A DNA stretch of 64,000 nucleotides from Peromyscus leucopus (lineage: Eukaryota; Chordata; Mammalia; Rodentia; Cricetidae), in NCBI RefSeq assembly GCF_004664715.2, contig NC_051079.1:54998503-55062502 (forward strand), read 5' to 3'. How positions within the stretch are numbered: position 1 is the first letter of the stretch; each line of letters starts with the position of its first letter. Positions 56,535 to 64,000 of the stretch are shown here, piece after piece. The position numbers and the translations under genes are program-made. The notes under the pieces are model-generated. The model saw only the letters and a list, made by a program, of their open reading frames with translations, was not told the DNA's origin and made no database searches.

Positions 56535-57125
56535 TGCCAGCTCACCAGCTGTGACCAACAGGAACTCTTATTCATTGATGCTGGGAATGCAATATGGCAT
56601 GCTCACCATGTCATGCCCACAATTCAGCAGTTTCTTATAAAAGTAAACATCTTCTTACCATATGATCCAGCAATTATATGCAAATAAGCTGAACATTTAT
56701 GTCTACATAAAAAAAATCAAGACATGAAATATTGACAGCAATTTTATTCATAATTGCTCACACACAGACAAGACATCCTTCAGTAAATAAGTGGATGAAT
56801 AATGTGTAGCACATCATGACACTGAATATTATTCACAGATAAAAAGAACTGAATTAAGGCTGGTACAGTTCAGTGAGGCCTGAGCCTAGCAATCAAAAAG
56901 GCTATCAAGTTCAAGGAACTGTACGAAATGTAAGTCCTTAATGATTTTACTAGATGAAAGAGCCAATTTGATAGGCTACACGTTGTATCATTCTATGTCA
57001 CATTCTGGAGGAGTCAACAATGGTTGCTGGGGTTCAGGGGAAGGGAGGAGGTAAAGTACCAGAGTTTTGGGGTAATGAAAGTACTCTATCAAGTAGTACT
57101 TCTATAGGACACAGTATGAGAGGCG
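56535..57125 (+). repeat. Old L1 ORF2 3' end and 3' UTR fragment
   Basis: The L1 ORF2 end pattern (AATATGGCATGCTCACCATG, TACCATATGATCCAGCAATT, GACATCCTTCAGTAAATAAG, ATAAAAAGAACTGAATTA) is followed by 3'-UTR-like text (GGTTGCTGGGGTTCAGGGGA). Not open. Confidence 0.75.
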
Positions 57126-57460
57126 TGTCGTGTCATTCTGTATGTGTCAGGACCCAACAGATGCCCAACACAAAGAATGAACCCTAATATACTATGGACT
57201 TCCATCAGTAACATACCAATAGTGGTTCTTCAGCAATAACCAATGTCCCAAAATTATGCAGAACATTATGGGAGAAGGGGAGGACTGTGTGGGGACTCCT
57301 CTGTTCTGCAAACCTAACAATGCTCTGAGAGAATGAAGTCTAGTGACTGGAATAAATGTACAGAAGCTGTAGCTTAGAAGGCACAGTGGCAAAGAACAAA
57401 TTAGAAATCAGCACAAACAGCATTTTTGTTTGCTGTCGTTTTCTTTTTTTTCTTTTTTTT

Positions 57461-57637
57461 TAAAGATTTGTTTATTATGTATACAGTGTTCTGCCTGCAT
57501 GTATGCCTGAAGGCCAGAAGAGGGCACCAGATCTCACTATAGATGGTTGTGAGCCACCATGTGGTAGCTGGGAATTGAACTCAGGACCTCTAGAAGAGCA
57601 GGCAGTGCTCTTAACCTCTGAGTTATCTCTCCAGCCC
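57461..57637 (-). repeat. B2 SINE
   Basis: This is a reverse B2: ATACAGTGTTCTGCCTGCAT, GGCCAGAAGAGGGCACCAG, GTTATCTCTCCAGCCC. Confidence 0.95.
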
Positions 57638-57790
57638 GTTTGCTGTCTTCGTAGCAAAGAGACAGGGGCAGGCGTTGCTGAGCACGGGCCCCTCTAGTAC
57701 CTCTGCCTGTGACTCGCACTGGGGAACCAGCCAGTCAGGAAGCCAGCCTGCAGCATGGCTTTCACTTATTTACTATAAAAGTATCATGTG

Positions 57791-57964
57791 GGGGATGGAG
57801 CGATGGCTCAGAGGTCCTGAGTTCAATTCCCAGCACCCATATGGTGGCTCACAACCATCTGTAATGAGATCTGGCTCCCTCTTCTGGCCTGCAGAGATAC
57901 ATGCAAAGAGAACACTGTATGCATAATAAATAAATAAATCCTTAAAAAATAAATAAATAAAAAT
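57791..57964 (+). repeat. B2 SINE with exact target duplication, short head deletion
   Basis: It reads GGGGATGGAGCGATGGCTCA, then jumps to GAGGTCCTGAGTTC (about 30 bases missing, within the region between boxes A and B). AAAAGTATCATGTG flanks both sides (57777 and 57965). Confidence 0.96.
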
Positions 57965-58439
57965 AAAAGTATCATGTGATGCTTTCAATGTTGAATACTT
58001 TATTTAGGTTTAATGTTAATTCCGCATGGTAAAGAGTCTGTATCTGTGTCTCCAGTTGGATTGAGTAGTACAAATCCTACATGTTACACACACTGACCAA
58101 GAGGAAAACAAGGCGGGAGGGCTGGGGAGAGAAGAGGGAAGAAAGAGTAAACAGGCAGGCCCTCGGCACACCACCTTCAGTTCTAAACTACTCGAGAGGG
58201 AGTGAAGTGTCCGGAGACAGCCACAGACTGAGGAGCTGCTGTGGAGTATCACCAGGCTTCCCGCAACACTTAGGCAGAGCTTGTCTCACTTCTCACAGCA
58301 AAGGCACCCCCACCCCTCACAAGCTCAAGCTGAGGCCCAGTTAAGTTTAAGCACTGGTATAAAATCCAGTTAGAAGAGGAAAAAAGATAGCACACGTGCC
58401 TCTGTTATGTGAGTAGTCTCACTTAGATTCGTCTCTTAG

Positions 58440-58895
58440 AAGTCTAGTGGCTTTCAAATGTAACTTCCATTTGTGTGTGCACATGCGTGTGCTGTGTGTA
58501 CATACTTAGCGTGTGTCTGAGGGCACAAGTAATATGTGTTCATGTGAAGCCCAGAGTCTCGAGGTTCCTCAAGCATCCTTTGCCTCCCTCATCTTTTAAT
58601 TTTAATTACTTGTGTATGCACATATGATATGAGTGTGAGAATGTGGCACACGCATGCCACACGGTATACAGTGGAGGTCAGAGGACAACTTTTAGGAGCC
58701 AGTTTTCTCCTTCCACTGGGGACTCCAGGGACAGAACTCAGGTCAGTCACCAGACTTATATGGAAGCGCTTTACCTGCTTAGCTACCTTACCGGGCCTTC
58801 AGCTTATGTCTTGTGATGGGGTCTTCCACTGAACCTGGAGCTAACTAGTTCAGCTTGACTGCCTGACCAACAGGCCTCTCCTCCTGGCTAGAATG
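58440..58895 (-). repeat. Decayed rodent SINE-type sequence
   Basis: GT-rich start, TACAGTGGAGGTCAGAGGAC and TGAACCTGGAGCTAACTAG are rodent SINE-like pieces, partly matching 36890-37010. Confidence 0.45.
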
Positions 58896-58978
58896 TGCTG
58901 CACTGCATCTGGATGCTGGGGATCAAATCAGCTTCCCACACTTGCACACTCTATGTGTGGAATCAGAGTGTCTAATTC

Positions 58979-59178
58979 TTCTTCTTCTTCTTCTTCTTCT
59001 TCTTCTTCTTCTTCTTCTTCTTCTTCTTTTTTGTTTTTCGAGACAGGGTTTCTCTGTGTAACTTTGCACCTTTCCTGGATCTCGCTCTGTAGCTCAGGCT
59101 GGCCTCGAACTCACAGAGATCCACCTGGCTCTGCCTCCCAAGTGCTGGGATTAAAGGCGTGCCCCACCACCGCCCGGC
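58979..59178 (-). repeat. B1 SINE with (TTC)n tail
   Basis: A run of about 16 TTC units (58979-59027) stands in place of the B1 A-tail, followed by GAGACAGGGTTTCTCTGTGT to CCACCACCGCCCGGCTT. Confidence 0.95.
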
Positions 59179-59199
59179 TTGGGGCATTTTCTTGATTCA

Positions 59200-59453
59200 T
59201 GACTGGTGTGGGAGGCCCAGTCTACTCTAAGCGGGTGGTTCTGGGTTGTGTAAGAAAGCAGGCTGAATAAGCCGTGAAGAGACAGCCAACAAGCAACACT
59301 CCTCCGCAGCCTCCGCTTCAGTTCCCCCTCCAGGTTCCTGCCTGAGCTGCTGCCCTGACTTCCCTTCATGATGGACTGTGAGCTGCAAATGAAATAAACC
59401 CACGTTGGCTTTGGTCACGGTGTTTTATCACAGCAACAGAAAGCAAACTAATA
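59200..59453 (-). repeat. Rodent interspersed repeat 'F'
   Basis: It reads TTCTGGGTTGTGTAAGAAAG, AGCAACACTCCTCCGCAGCC and CACAGCAACAGAAAGCAAAC. Confidence 0.75.
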
Positions 59454-59455
59454 CA

Positions 59456-59720
59456 TTATCCTAAGTAAAAGAAGTCACACAGAAAGCTAGGATTCCACTA
59501 AATGAAACATCTAGAATAAGGAAATTTATAGAGACAGAAAACATACTCAAGACCAGTAGGGAGAAGGTTAGTTAAGGTTTGCTGAGTACAGAGTTTATGT
59601 AACAGTTTTGGAAGCAGACAGTGGTGACAGATGTGGATGACTATAAATGGATTTACTGCCACAGGGTGCACGCTTGAAACAGTTAGGATGGTATGTATAT
59701 TTTATTACAACAAGGATGCT
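59456..59720 (+). repeat. Old L1 3' UTR-like fragment
   Basis: It reads AAGAAGTCACACAGAAAGCT, ACATCTAGAATAAGGAAATT, TAGAGACAGAAAACATACTC and ACTGCCACAGGGTGCACGCT, a mammalian L1 3'-end series. Confidence 0.6.
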
Positions 59721-59728
59721 GGGGTCAG

Positions 59729-59845
59729 GGCAGGAGAGGCGGCTCAGTGGTGAAGGGCACCTGAGTTCAGTTTCCAGCACTCCCACCAGGCGGCTCACTG
59801 CCGTCTGTAACTCCAGGGACATACACACAAACAAAGTCTAAAATT
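59729..59845 (+). repeat. B2/B3 SINE, shortened
   Basis: It reads GGGCAGGAGAGGCGGCTCAG, CAGTTTCCAGCACTCCC and CGTCTGTAACTCCAGGGAC. Confidence 0.8.
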
Positions 59846-59899
59846 TTAAAAAACACTGAGCTTAATTCAATCCTCAGGAAGTGTTACCACTTAGCAGCA

Positions 59900-60287
59900 A
59901 TCAAAAGGCCCAAGTCTTCTTTATTTACTGCGGTTCCTAAAGTTTCCAAACAAGATGAATGTCCCAGGAGTCCACACGTCCACTCAGGCACCGCAGCAGA
60001 ACTCCTCAGGAGGACAGCTGCACCTCATGCCACCATTCAGTGCAGAGCCCTGGGCAGGCCTCGGCTGCCTTCAATCATTAAGCCTCTGAACCCACCACGG
60101 CTGCATAAGACCCACAGCGCCTGTCCTCCTTTTGAGCCATTTTCTTCTGCTGGTTTCCATCCGGATCACGGCCTGCGTGAGAACTGCTGTTCCTGAGTGA
60201 GGATTTCAGCAGACTCGGCAGTGCACTGGGTGGAGGAGAATGTGGAAGTGCTTCTTGGGCTGTTTCTGTTTTCTCAAGTGAAGGAAA
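59900..60287 (-). other. Candidate alternative 3'-terminal exon (unannotated)
   Basis: Read on the minus strand, a run of about 25 pyrimidine-rich bases ends in ATTGCAG at 60288. It is followed by a 69-codon open frame in phase 0 starting FPSLEKTETAQEALPHSPPP, ending AAVVGSEA and a TAA at 60078-60080. About 150 nt of untranslated sequence follows, then AATAAA at 59925-59920. The next SPIRE1 exon downstream starts in phase 0, so the preceding SPIRE1 exon could splice here in frame. The product would stop early in the KIND domain and lack all WH2 repeats. No known repeat family is evident and there is no poly-A tract, which argues against a processed pseudogene. I do not recognise the peptide. 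It may instead be a lncRNA end or chance. Confidence 0.35.
59920..59925 (-). promoter_or_regulatory. AATAAA polyadenylation signal of the candidate terminal exon
   Basis: Canonical hexamer on the minus strand, about 150 bases after the TAA at 60078. A T-rich then TTGCTGCTAAGTGG stretch follows, compatible with a cleavage region. Its use is inferred. Confidence 0.35.
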
Positions 60288-61121
60288 CTGCAATTAGAGC
60301 TGGGAGTGAGGAAGGAGGAGAGTACTGAAGAGCTGAAGAGGAAAACAAGGTTTGAAAGTGCTTCCCAGCTGAGCAAGGACATGGTCTCAGTGAAATGTTA
60401 CTATAGTGCTCTTGAAAAAAAAAAGTACACTAAAGAATTTTCCAGTGAGTGTGAGTCAGATGAAGTCCCCCATGCCTTCTGCAATGGGGAAGAAAGCGGT
60501 AGTCATTCTTAGAGGAAGGGATGTGCCCAGGAGCCCAGCATGCCCTCAGACTGACTGGGGAGGCACAGTAGCATCTACTGCATGAGGACGTGGGGAGGGA
60601 GACGCAGTATAATTTCTATTTACCACACAGACACTTTTGATAAAATATCTGATGCGAAACCACACACCTGACGTGAGCAGTGATGCTGGAGATACTCATC
60701 ACCAAATAAACACCCGGTGACTCACGGGGACTGGCGTGTCCCTCCTCCCTCACCATGAAGAGACTGCAGACATACCAGGCACCGAGCCTTTATGTGGATG
60801 CTGGGGATCCAGCTCAGGCCCTCATACTTGCACAAGCATTTTACTAACTAAGCTGTCTCGCCAGTGCCCTCTTTTGAATTGCTGGGTATCACAATTCTGA
60901 AATCCGGAATCTGAAATGCTCAGATTATCACACATTCTAAACACTTACTGAGCTACAGCCTCAGCACCTAACTTCTTTATATAGCAAATTTTATTTTAAA
61001 TATTACAGAAATATAAGAATGGTTATAAACTTCAGTAAAAGCCCAAATTCAATTGCAGCACATAACTTTGGTGTATCCATAGAAAACAGTATTAGAGGGT
61101 CATAAAAAGACAAATGTCCCA

Positions 61122-61288
61122 GCCGGGCGGTGGTGGCGCACGCCTTTAATCCCAGCACTCGGGAGGCAGAGGCAGGCGGATCTCTGTGAGTTCGAGGCCA
61201 CCCTGGGCTACCAAGTGAGTTCCAGGAAAGGCGCAAAACTACACAGAGAAACCCTGTCTCGAAAAAAAAAAAAAAAAAAAAAAAAAAA
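61122..61288 (+). repeat. B1 SINE, young, with target duplication
   Basis: This is a near-consensus full B1 (GCCGGGCGGTGGTGGCGCAC) with a 28-base A-tail. AGACAAATGTCCCA occurs before (61108) and after (61289). Confidence 0.97.
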
Positions 61289-61463
61289 AGACAAATGTCC
61301 CACTGACACACAGGTATTCCATCACAGACCCTGAGAAGCAAAAGTCACTATTTATATAAACTATCTATGACGGTAATCTATAGAGACGCAAAGATTTTTT
61401 TTAATTGCCTAAAGCCAGACTACTGAGAAGTGAGTAATAACTGCCAATTGGTATAAAAATTCT

Positions 61464-61690
61464 TGGGGCTGGAAAGATGGCTCAGTGGTTAGAAGTGCCT
61501 GCTGCTGTTCTAGGGGAATGGACTTTGGTTTCCAGCACCCACGCTGGGTGGCTCCCAGTCTCCTGGAACTCCAGCTCCAGGGGATCCAGATCTTCTGCAG
61601 CATAAGGCTTGTACATGGTTCACTTACTAGATGCAAGCAAAGCACTCGAACACATAAAATAAAAAACGGATAAATATTTAAAAAAAAATC
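61464..61690 (+). repeat. B2/B3 SINE
   Basis: It reads TGGGGCTGGAAAGATGGCTC, TGGAACTCCAGCTCCAGGGG and AACACATAAAATAAAAAACG, with an A-tail. Confidence 0.9.
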
Positions 61691-61692
61691 AC

Positions 61693-61875
61693 GTGGTGGT
61701 GGTGGTGGTGTGGTGGTGGTGGTGGTGGTACACACATTTAATCCCAGCACTTGGGGAGGTAGAGGCCGGCAGATCTCTATGAGTTCGAAGCCAGCCTGGG
61801 CTGCAAAGTGAGAGCCAGGATTGTTACACAGAGAAACCCTGTCTCGAAAAACCAAAACAAACAAACACACACTTC
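61693..61875 (+). repeat. B1 SINE with expanded GGT head
   Basis: Some 12 GGT units, broken once by GTGTGG, stand in the B1 head before TACACACATTTAATCCCAGC. The body is normal, ending GAAACCCTGTCTCG and an AAAC tail. Confidence 0.94.
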
Positions 61876-61899
61876 TTGGGATGAAGAAAATATTCACAA

Positions 61900-62055
61900 C
61901 TTGGTGGTTGTGATGCTCATATAGCTTTGTTCTCCAGCTGTTTCTGCCTGTTCCTACCTTCAGGTTCTTCACTGAGTTCCTGCCTGACTTCCCTTCCTCA
62001 ATGATGGACTGTGACATAAACTGTAAACCAAATAAACCCTTTCCTCCCCATTCCC
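61900..62055 (-). repeat. Rodent interspersed repeat 'F', partial
   Basis: It reads GACTTCCCTTCCTCAATGAT, GGACTGTGACATAAACTGTA and AAATAAACCCTTTCCTCCCC, shared with the copy at 59200. Confidence 0.65.
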
Positions 62056-62954
62056 AAAAGGACATACTGAGCATCATGAACTACACATTTTAAATGGACA
62101 AATGTCATGGTATGTAAATTGTGTTTTGATTAAAAATACAATAATCTACAGGAAGTCCATGACTACTCAGAGAGAGGGAACCAGTGTTTATTAGGGACAG
62201 ACCCCAATCCTTGAGTGATCAGCCCCAAACACATTCAAATAACAGCAACACTAATTGGACTCAGTCGGGCATATGTGTGTAACAATAATTAAAAGAGAGG
62301 TCATGACTTTGAGAGGGAGTTGGGGAGAAAAAGAGAAGGGATAGGAGGAGGACAGGAGGAGATGAAGAGGAAAGAAGAGGGTGGGAATGATGCAAATAAA
62401 ATGTAGCCATGTATGAAAGTCTCAAATTTAAAAAGAGCATTTAAAAATATTGCTAAAGGTATAGTAAGAAATGGAAAATGACAAAAACAAAACAAAAAAC
62501 ACAGCATGGTATAACTACAATAATATCTTAAAATGTGAATTTGATGGGCAGAACCCAACTGAATGAATAATATACATAAATCTACAAAGTGATCTTGATT
62601 CTACACTGCAGCATTGACTAACAGAATATTCTAGCGCAACATGCTCTATATTTAGGTTGCCCACTGCTGTTCATTAGGCACAAGGGACCACTAAAAGGCT
62701 AACATTTTTATCTAATTATAATTCTAAAAGGTAGAAAGTGGCTACCAAACTAAACAACACAGGCCTATAGAGTAAGGAAAACAATGCTTTTTATATGAGC
62801 CTGTGCACAAATCACAGACATTACAAGAAAGGCCTTGTTGGGATCTGGAACACATTCATATTTTATACTCAAAGCATAATAAAGACAGGCAGGCCCTGAA
62901 AAATACAAATTCAACCACTATTAGTATTACTATACAACAAAGAAACCATATCAT

Positions 62955-62969
62955 TTTTTAAAATTTACA

Positions 62970-63024
<55 letters not shown>

Positions 63025-63152
63025 TGTGTGTGTGGTGGGGTTAAAGGGTGATTTCAGTTCCCTTCTTTTACCTTGTAGGTTCTAAGGATCAAACTTAGGT
63101 TGTCAGACTTGGCAATAAGAGCCTTTACCAACTGAGCCATTTCAATGGTCCC
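62955..63152 (-). repeat. B3 SINE with (GT)n
   Basis: A run of about 28 GT units with one GG break stands at the SINE 3' end. Then GATCAAACTTAGGTTGTCAG and CCAACTGAGCCATTTC follow on the minus strand. Confidence 0.8.
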
Positions 63153-63299
63153 AGGAATCTAATATTGTGAGCATGAGTTAATATACTTGACATCCAAGTA
63201 CTAAGTAAATTTAGGATGACATGGTGCTTTGTTACAGTATACTTACAGAAAGAAAAACAAAAAGCTAAAATTGTGGCTTGGTATATAGGAAACTTGACC

Positions 63300-63455
63300 C
63301 TACACTAACCACATTAAGTAGGTTACCCAGTAATCAATGTTTTGCATCACAATTTTCAACAATGGGTAGAGAAGTCCATAAAACAGTTTAAGTAATTCCA
63401 AAGCTGTCTGGTACTCCTTCTCTGAAGGAACTTTTGGTCTGGATCCTGTTATCAT
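63300..63455 (-). other. Short open frame with hydrophobic tail, unrecognised
   Basis: A 51-codon frame starts M-I-T-G-S-R-P-K and ends in about 28 mostly hydrophobic residues (LFYGLLYPLLKIVMQNIDYW and on), stopping at TAG. A pyrimidine-rich run with AACAG precedes it at about 63442, and a GTAACC lies inside it near 63321, so an exon reading is conceivable. The sequence is not a SINE, L1 or LTR family I know. Codon content looks ordinary and length alone is not significant. It may be a relic of an old mobile element or chance. Confidence 0.15.
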
Positions 63456-63811
63456 GGGTCAGAAGGACAGAAGAGCTGTGGGGACTTTGATCAACTGGAG
63501 AGCAGTGCCCATGGCTTTTCTATGTCACTGCTTCTATGCAGAAATGCATGCTTGGCTGCAAATGTGCTCTGCAGTGTGGGAGGGGCAATCAATCTGAAAC
63601 CGGAACTTAGTCCACATATATTAGACATCCTAATGAATGCAAACAGGTGAAACATGCCCATTAAGAGGCAGATTCTCAAGTGGGAATTGTTTGAAAAAGG
63701 TAACTTCATAACACACTAGTCACTACAAACACACCTAAAACACAGCACAGAATAGTGTAAAGGGACAGAACTGCCATGCCAGGAAAAAAACAAATCAGAA
63801 GAAAGACTGTG

Positions 63812-64000
63812 TGGTGATATATTGTGTACCCGAATAAACTTGCCTGAGGATCAGAGGACAGAGCCAGCCACTAGATTAGACATAGAGGTCAGGCAGTGGT
63901 GGCATACACCCTTAATCCTATCACTAAGGAGACAGAGATCCTATGGATCTCTGTGAGTTCAAGGACACACTGGGCTACATGAGACTGATCCAGTGTAGGA
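63812..64000 (+). mobile_element. Left end of an element related to 29904-30234, cut by window end
   Basis: It begins TGTGGTGATATATTGTGTAC, then AATAAACTTGCCTGAGGATC, closely matching the left end of 29904-30234. It continues into B1-derived sequence (GTCAGGCAGTGGTGGCATAC). The other end is outside the window. Confidence 0.75.

Larger units (their letters stand above)
47615..64000 (-). other. Upstream SPIRE1 intron, 3' 16.4 kb
   Basis: It contains the young L1, many SINEs, a local duplication, microsatellites and the candidate terminal exon. I see nothing recognisable in 48000-48500, 48921-49075, 52324-53266 (possibly an old L1 5' end), 53645-54130, 54880-55500, 57131-57455, 57979-58440, 60288-61120, 61303-61460 and 62066-62955. 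Confidence 0.65.

Noticed and set aside
61409..62077. 222-residue minus-strand frame
   Set aside because: It runs across repeat 'F', a B1 with a GGT expansion and a B2/B3 SINE; it is a chance frame through repeats.

Overview
This window is vertebrate nuclear DNA from a muroid rodent, most probably a cricetid (hamster, vole or deer-mouse group). It is dense in rodent SINEs: B1 copies mostly of the GGCGCAAAGCTACACAGAG subtype, plus B2, B3, B4 and ID. It also carries rodent L1, class II LTRs with 6-bp target duplications, and older mammalian MIR and L2 fragments. There is no bacterial-type gene organisation, CRISPR array or operon. The species call is an inference from repeat subtypes.

The only protein-coding gene I can support is SPIRE1 (spire-type actin nucleation factor 1), on the minus strand and running through the whole window. 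Nine exons are visible, from 47614 down to 1132. All have consensus GT/AG junctions and compatible phases, giving 1,126 nt (375 codons plus one base) with no frameshift or internal stop. In transcript order they are 47614-47381, 42666-42541, 28015-27938, 23095-22931, 16562-16476, 15174-15045, 9636-9595 (a 14-codon cassette exon), 2657-2485 and 1222-1132. They encode the C-terminal half of the KIND domain, all four actin-binding WH2 repeats, and part of the linker before the SPIRE box and FYVE-like domain. The 5' exons lie beyond 64000 and the 3' exons before position 1.

The rest is intron. From 47615 to 64000 is the 3' part of a large upstream intron. It holds a young 5'-truncated L1 (49870-52300), a 270-bp direct duplication, a purine-rich compound microsatellite and several SINEs. 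It also holds a stretch at 60287-59900 that looks like an unannotated alternative 3'-terminal exon: pyrimidine tract plus AG, a 69-codon reading frame in the phase of the preceding SPIRE1 exon, a stop, then AATAAA. The 14.5-kb intron 28016-42540 is mostly low-copy DNA with scattered SINEs, L2/MIR relics, a 61-bp x3 minisatellite and an element with long inverted ends. The 4.8-kb intron 23096-27937 carries two solo LTRs of one family in opposite orientation, each with its own perfect 6-bp target duplication. The intron at 16563-22930 has a four-layer nest of mobile elements and B1 remnants unusually full of small deletions.

I did not find a convincing novel biological system. The items most worth checking are the candidate terminal exon, the inverted LTR pair, and the local duplications at 48.5/49.6 kb and 54.6/55.5 kb.
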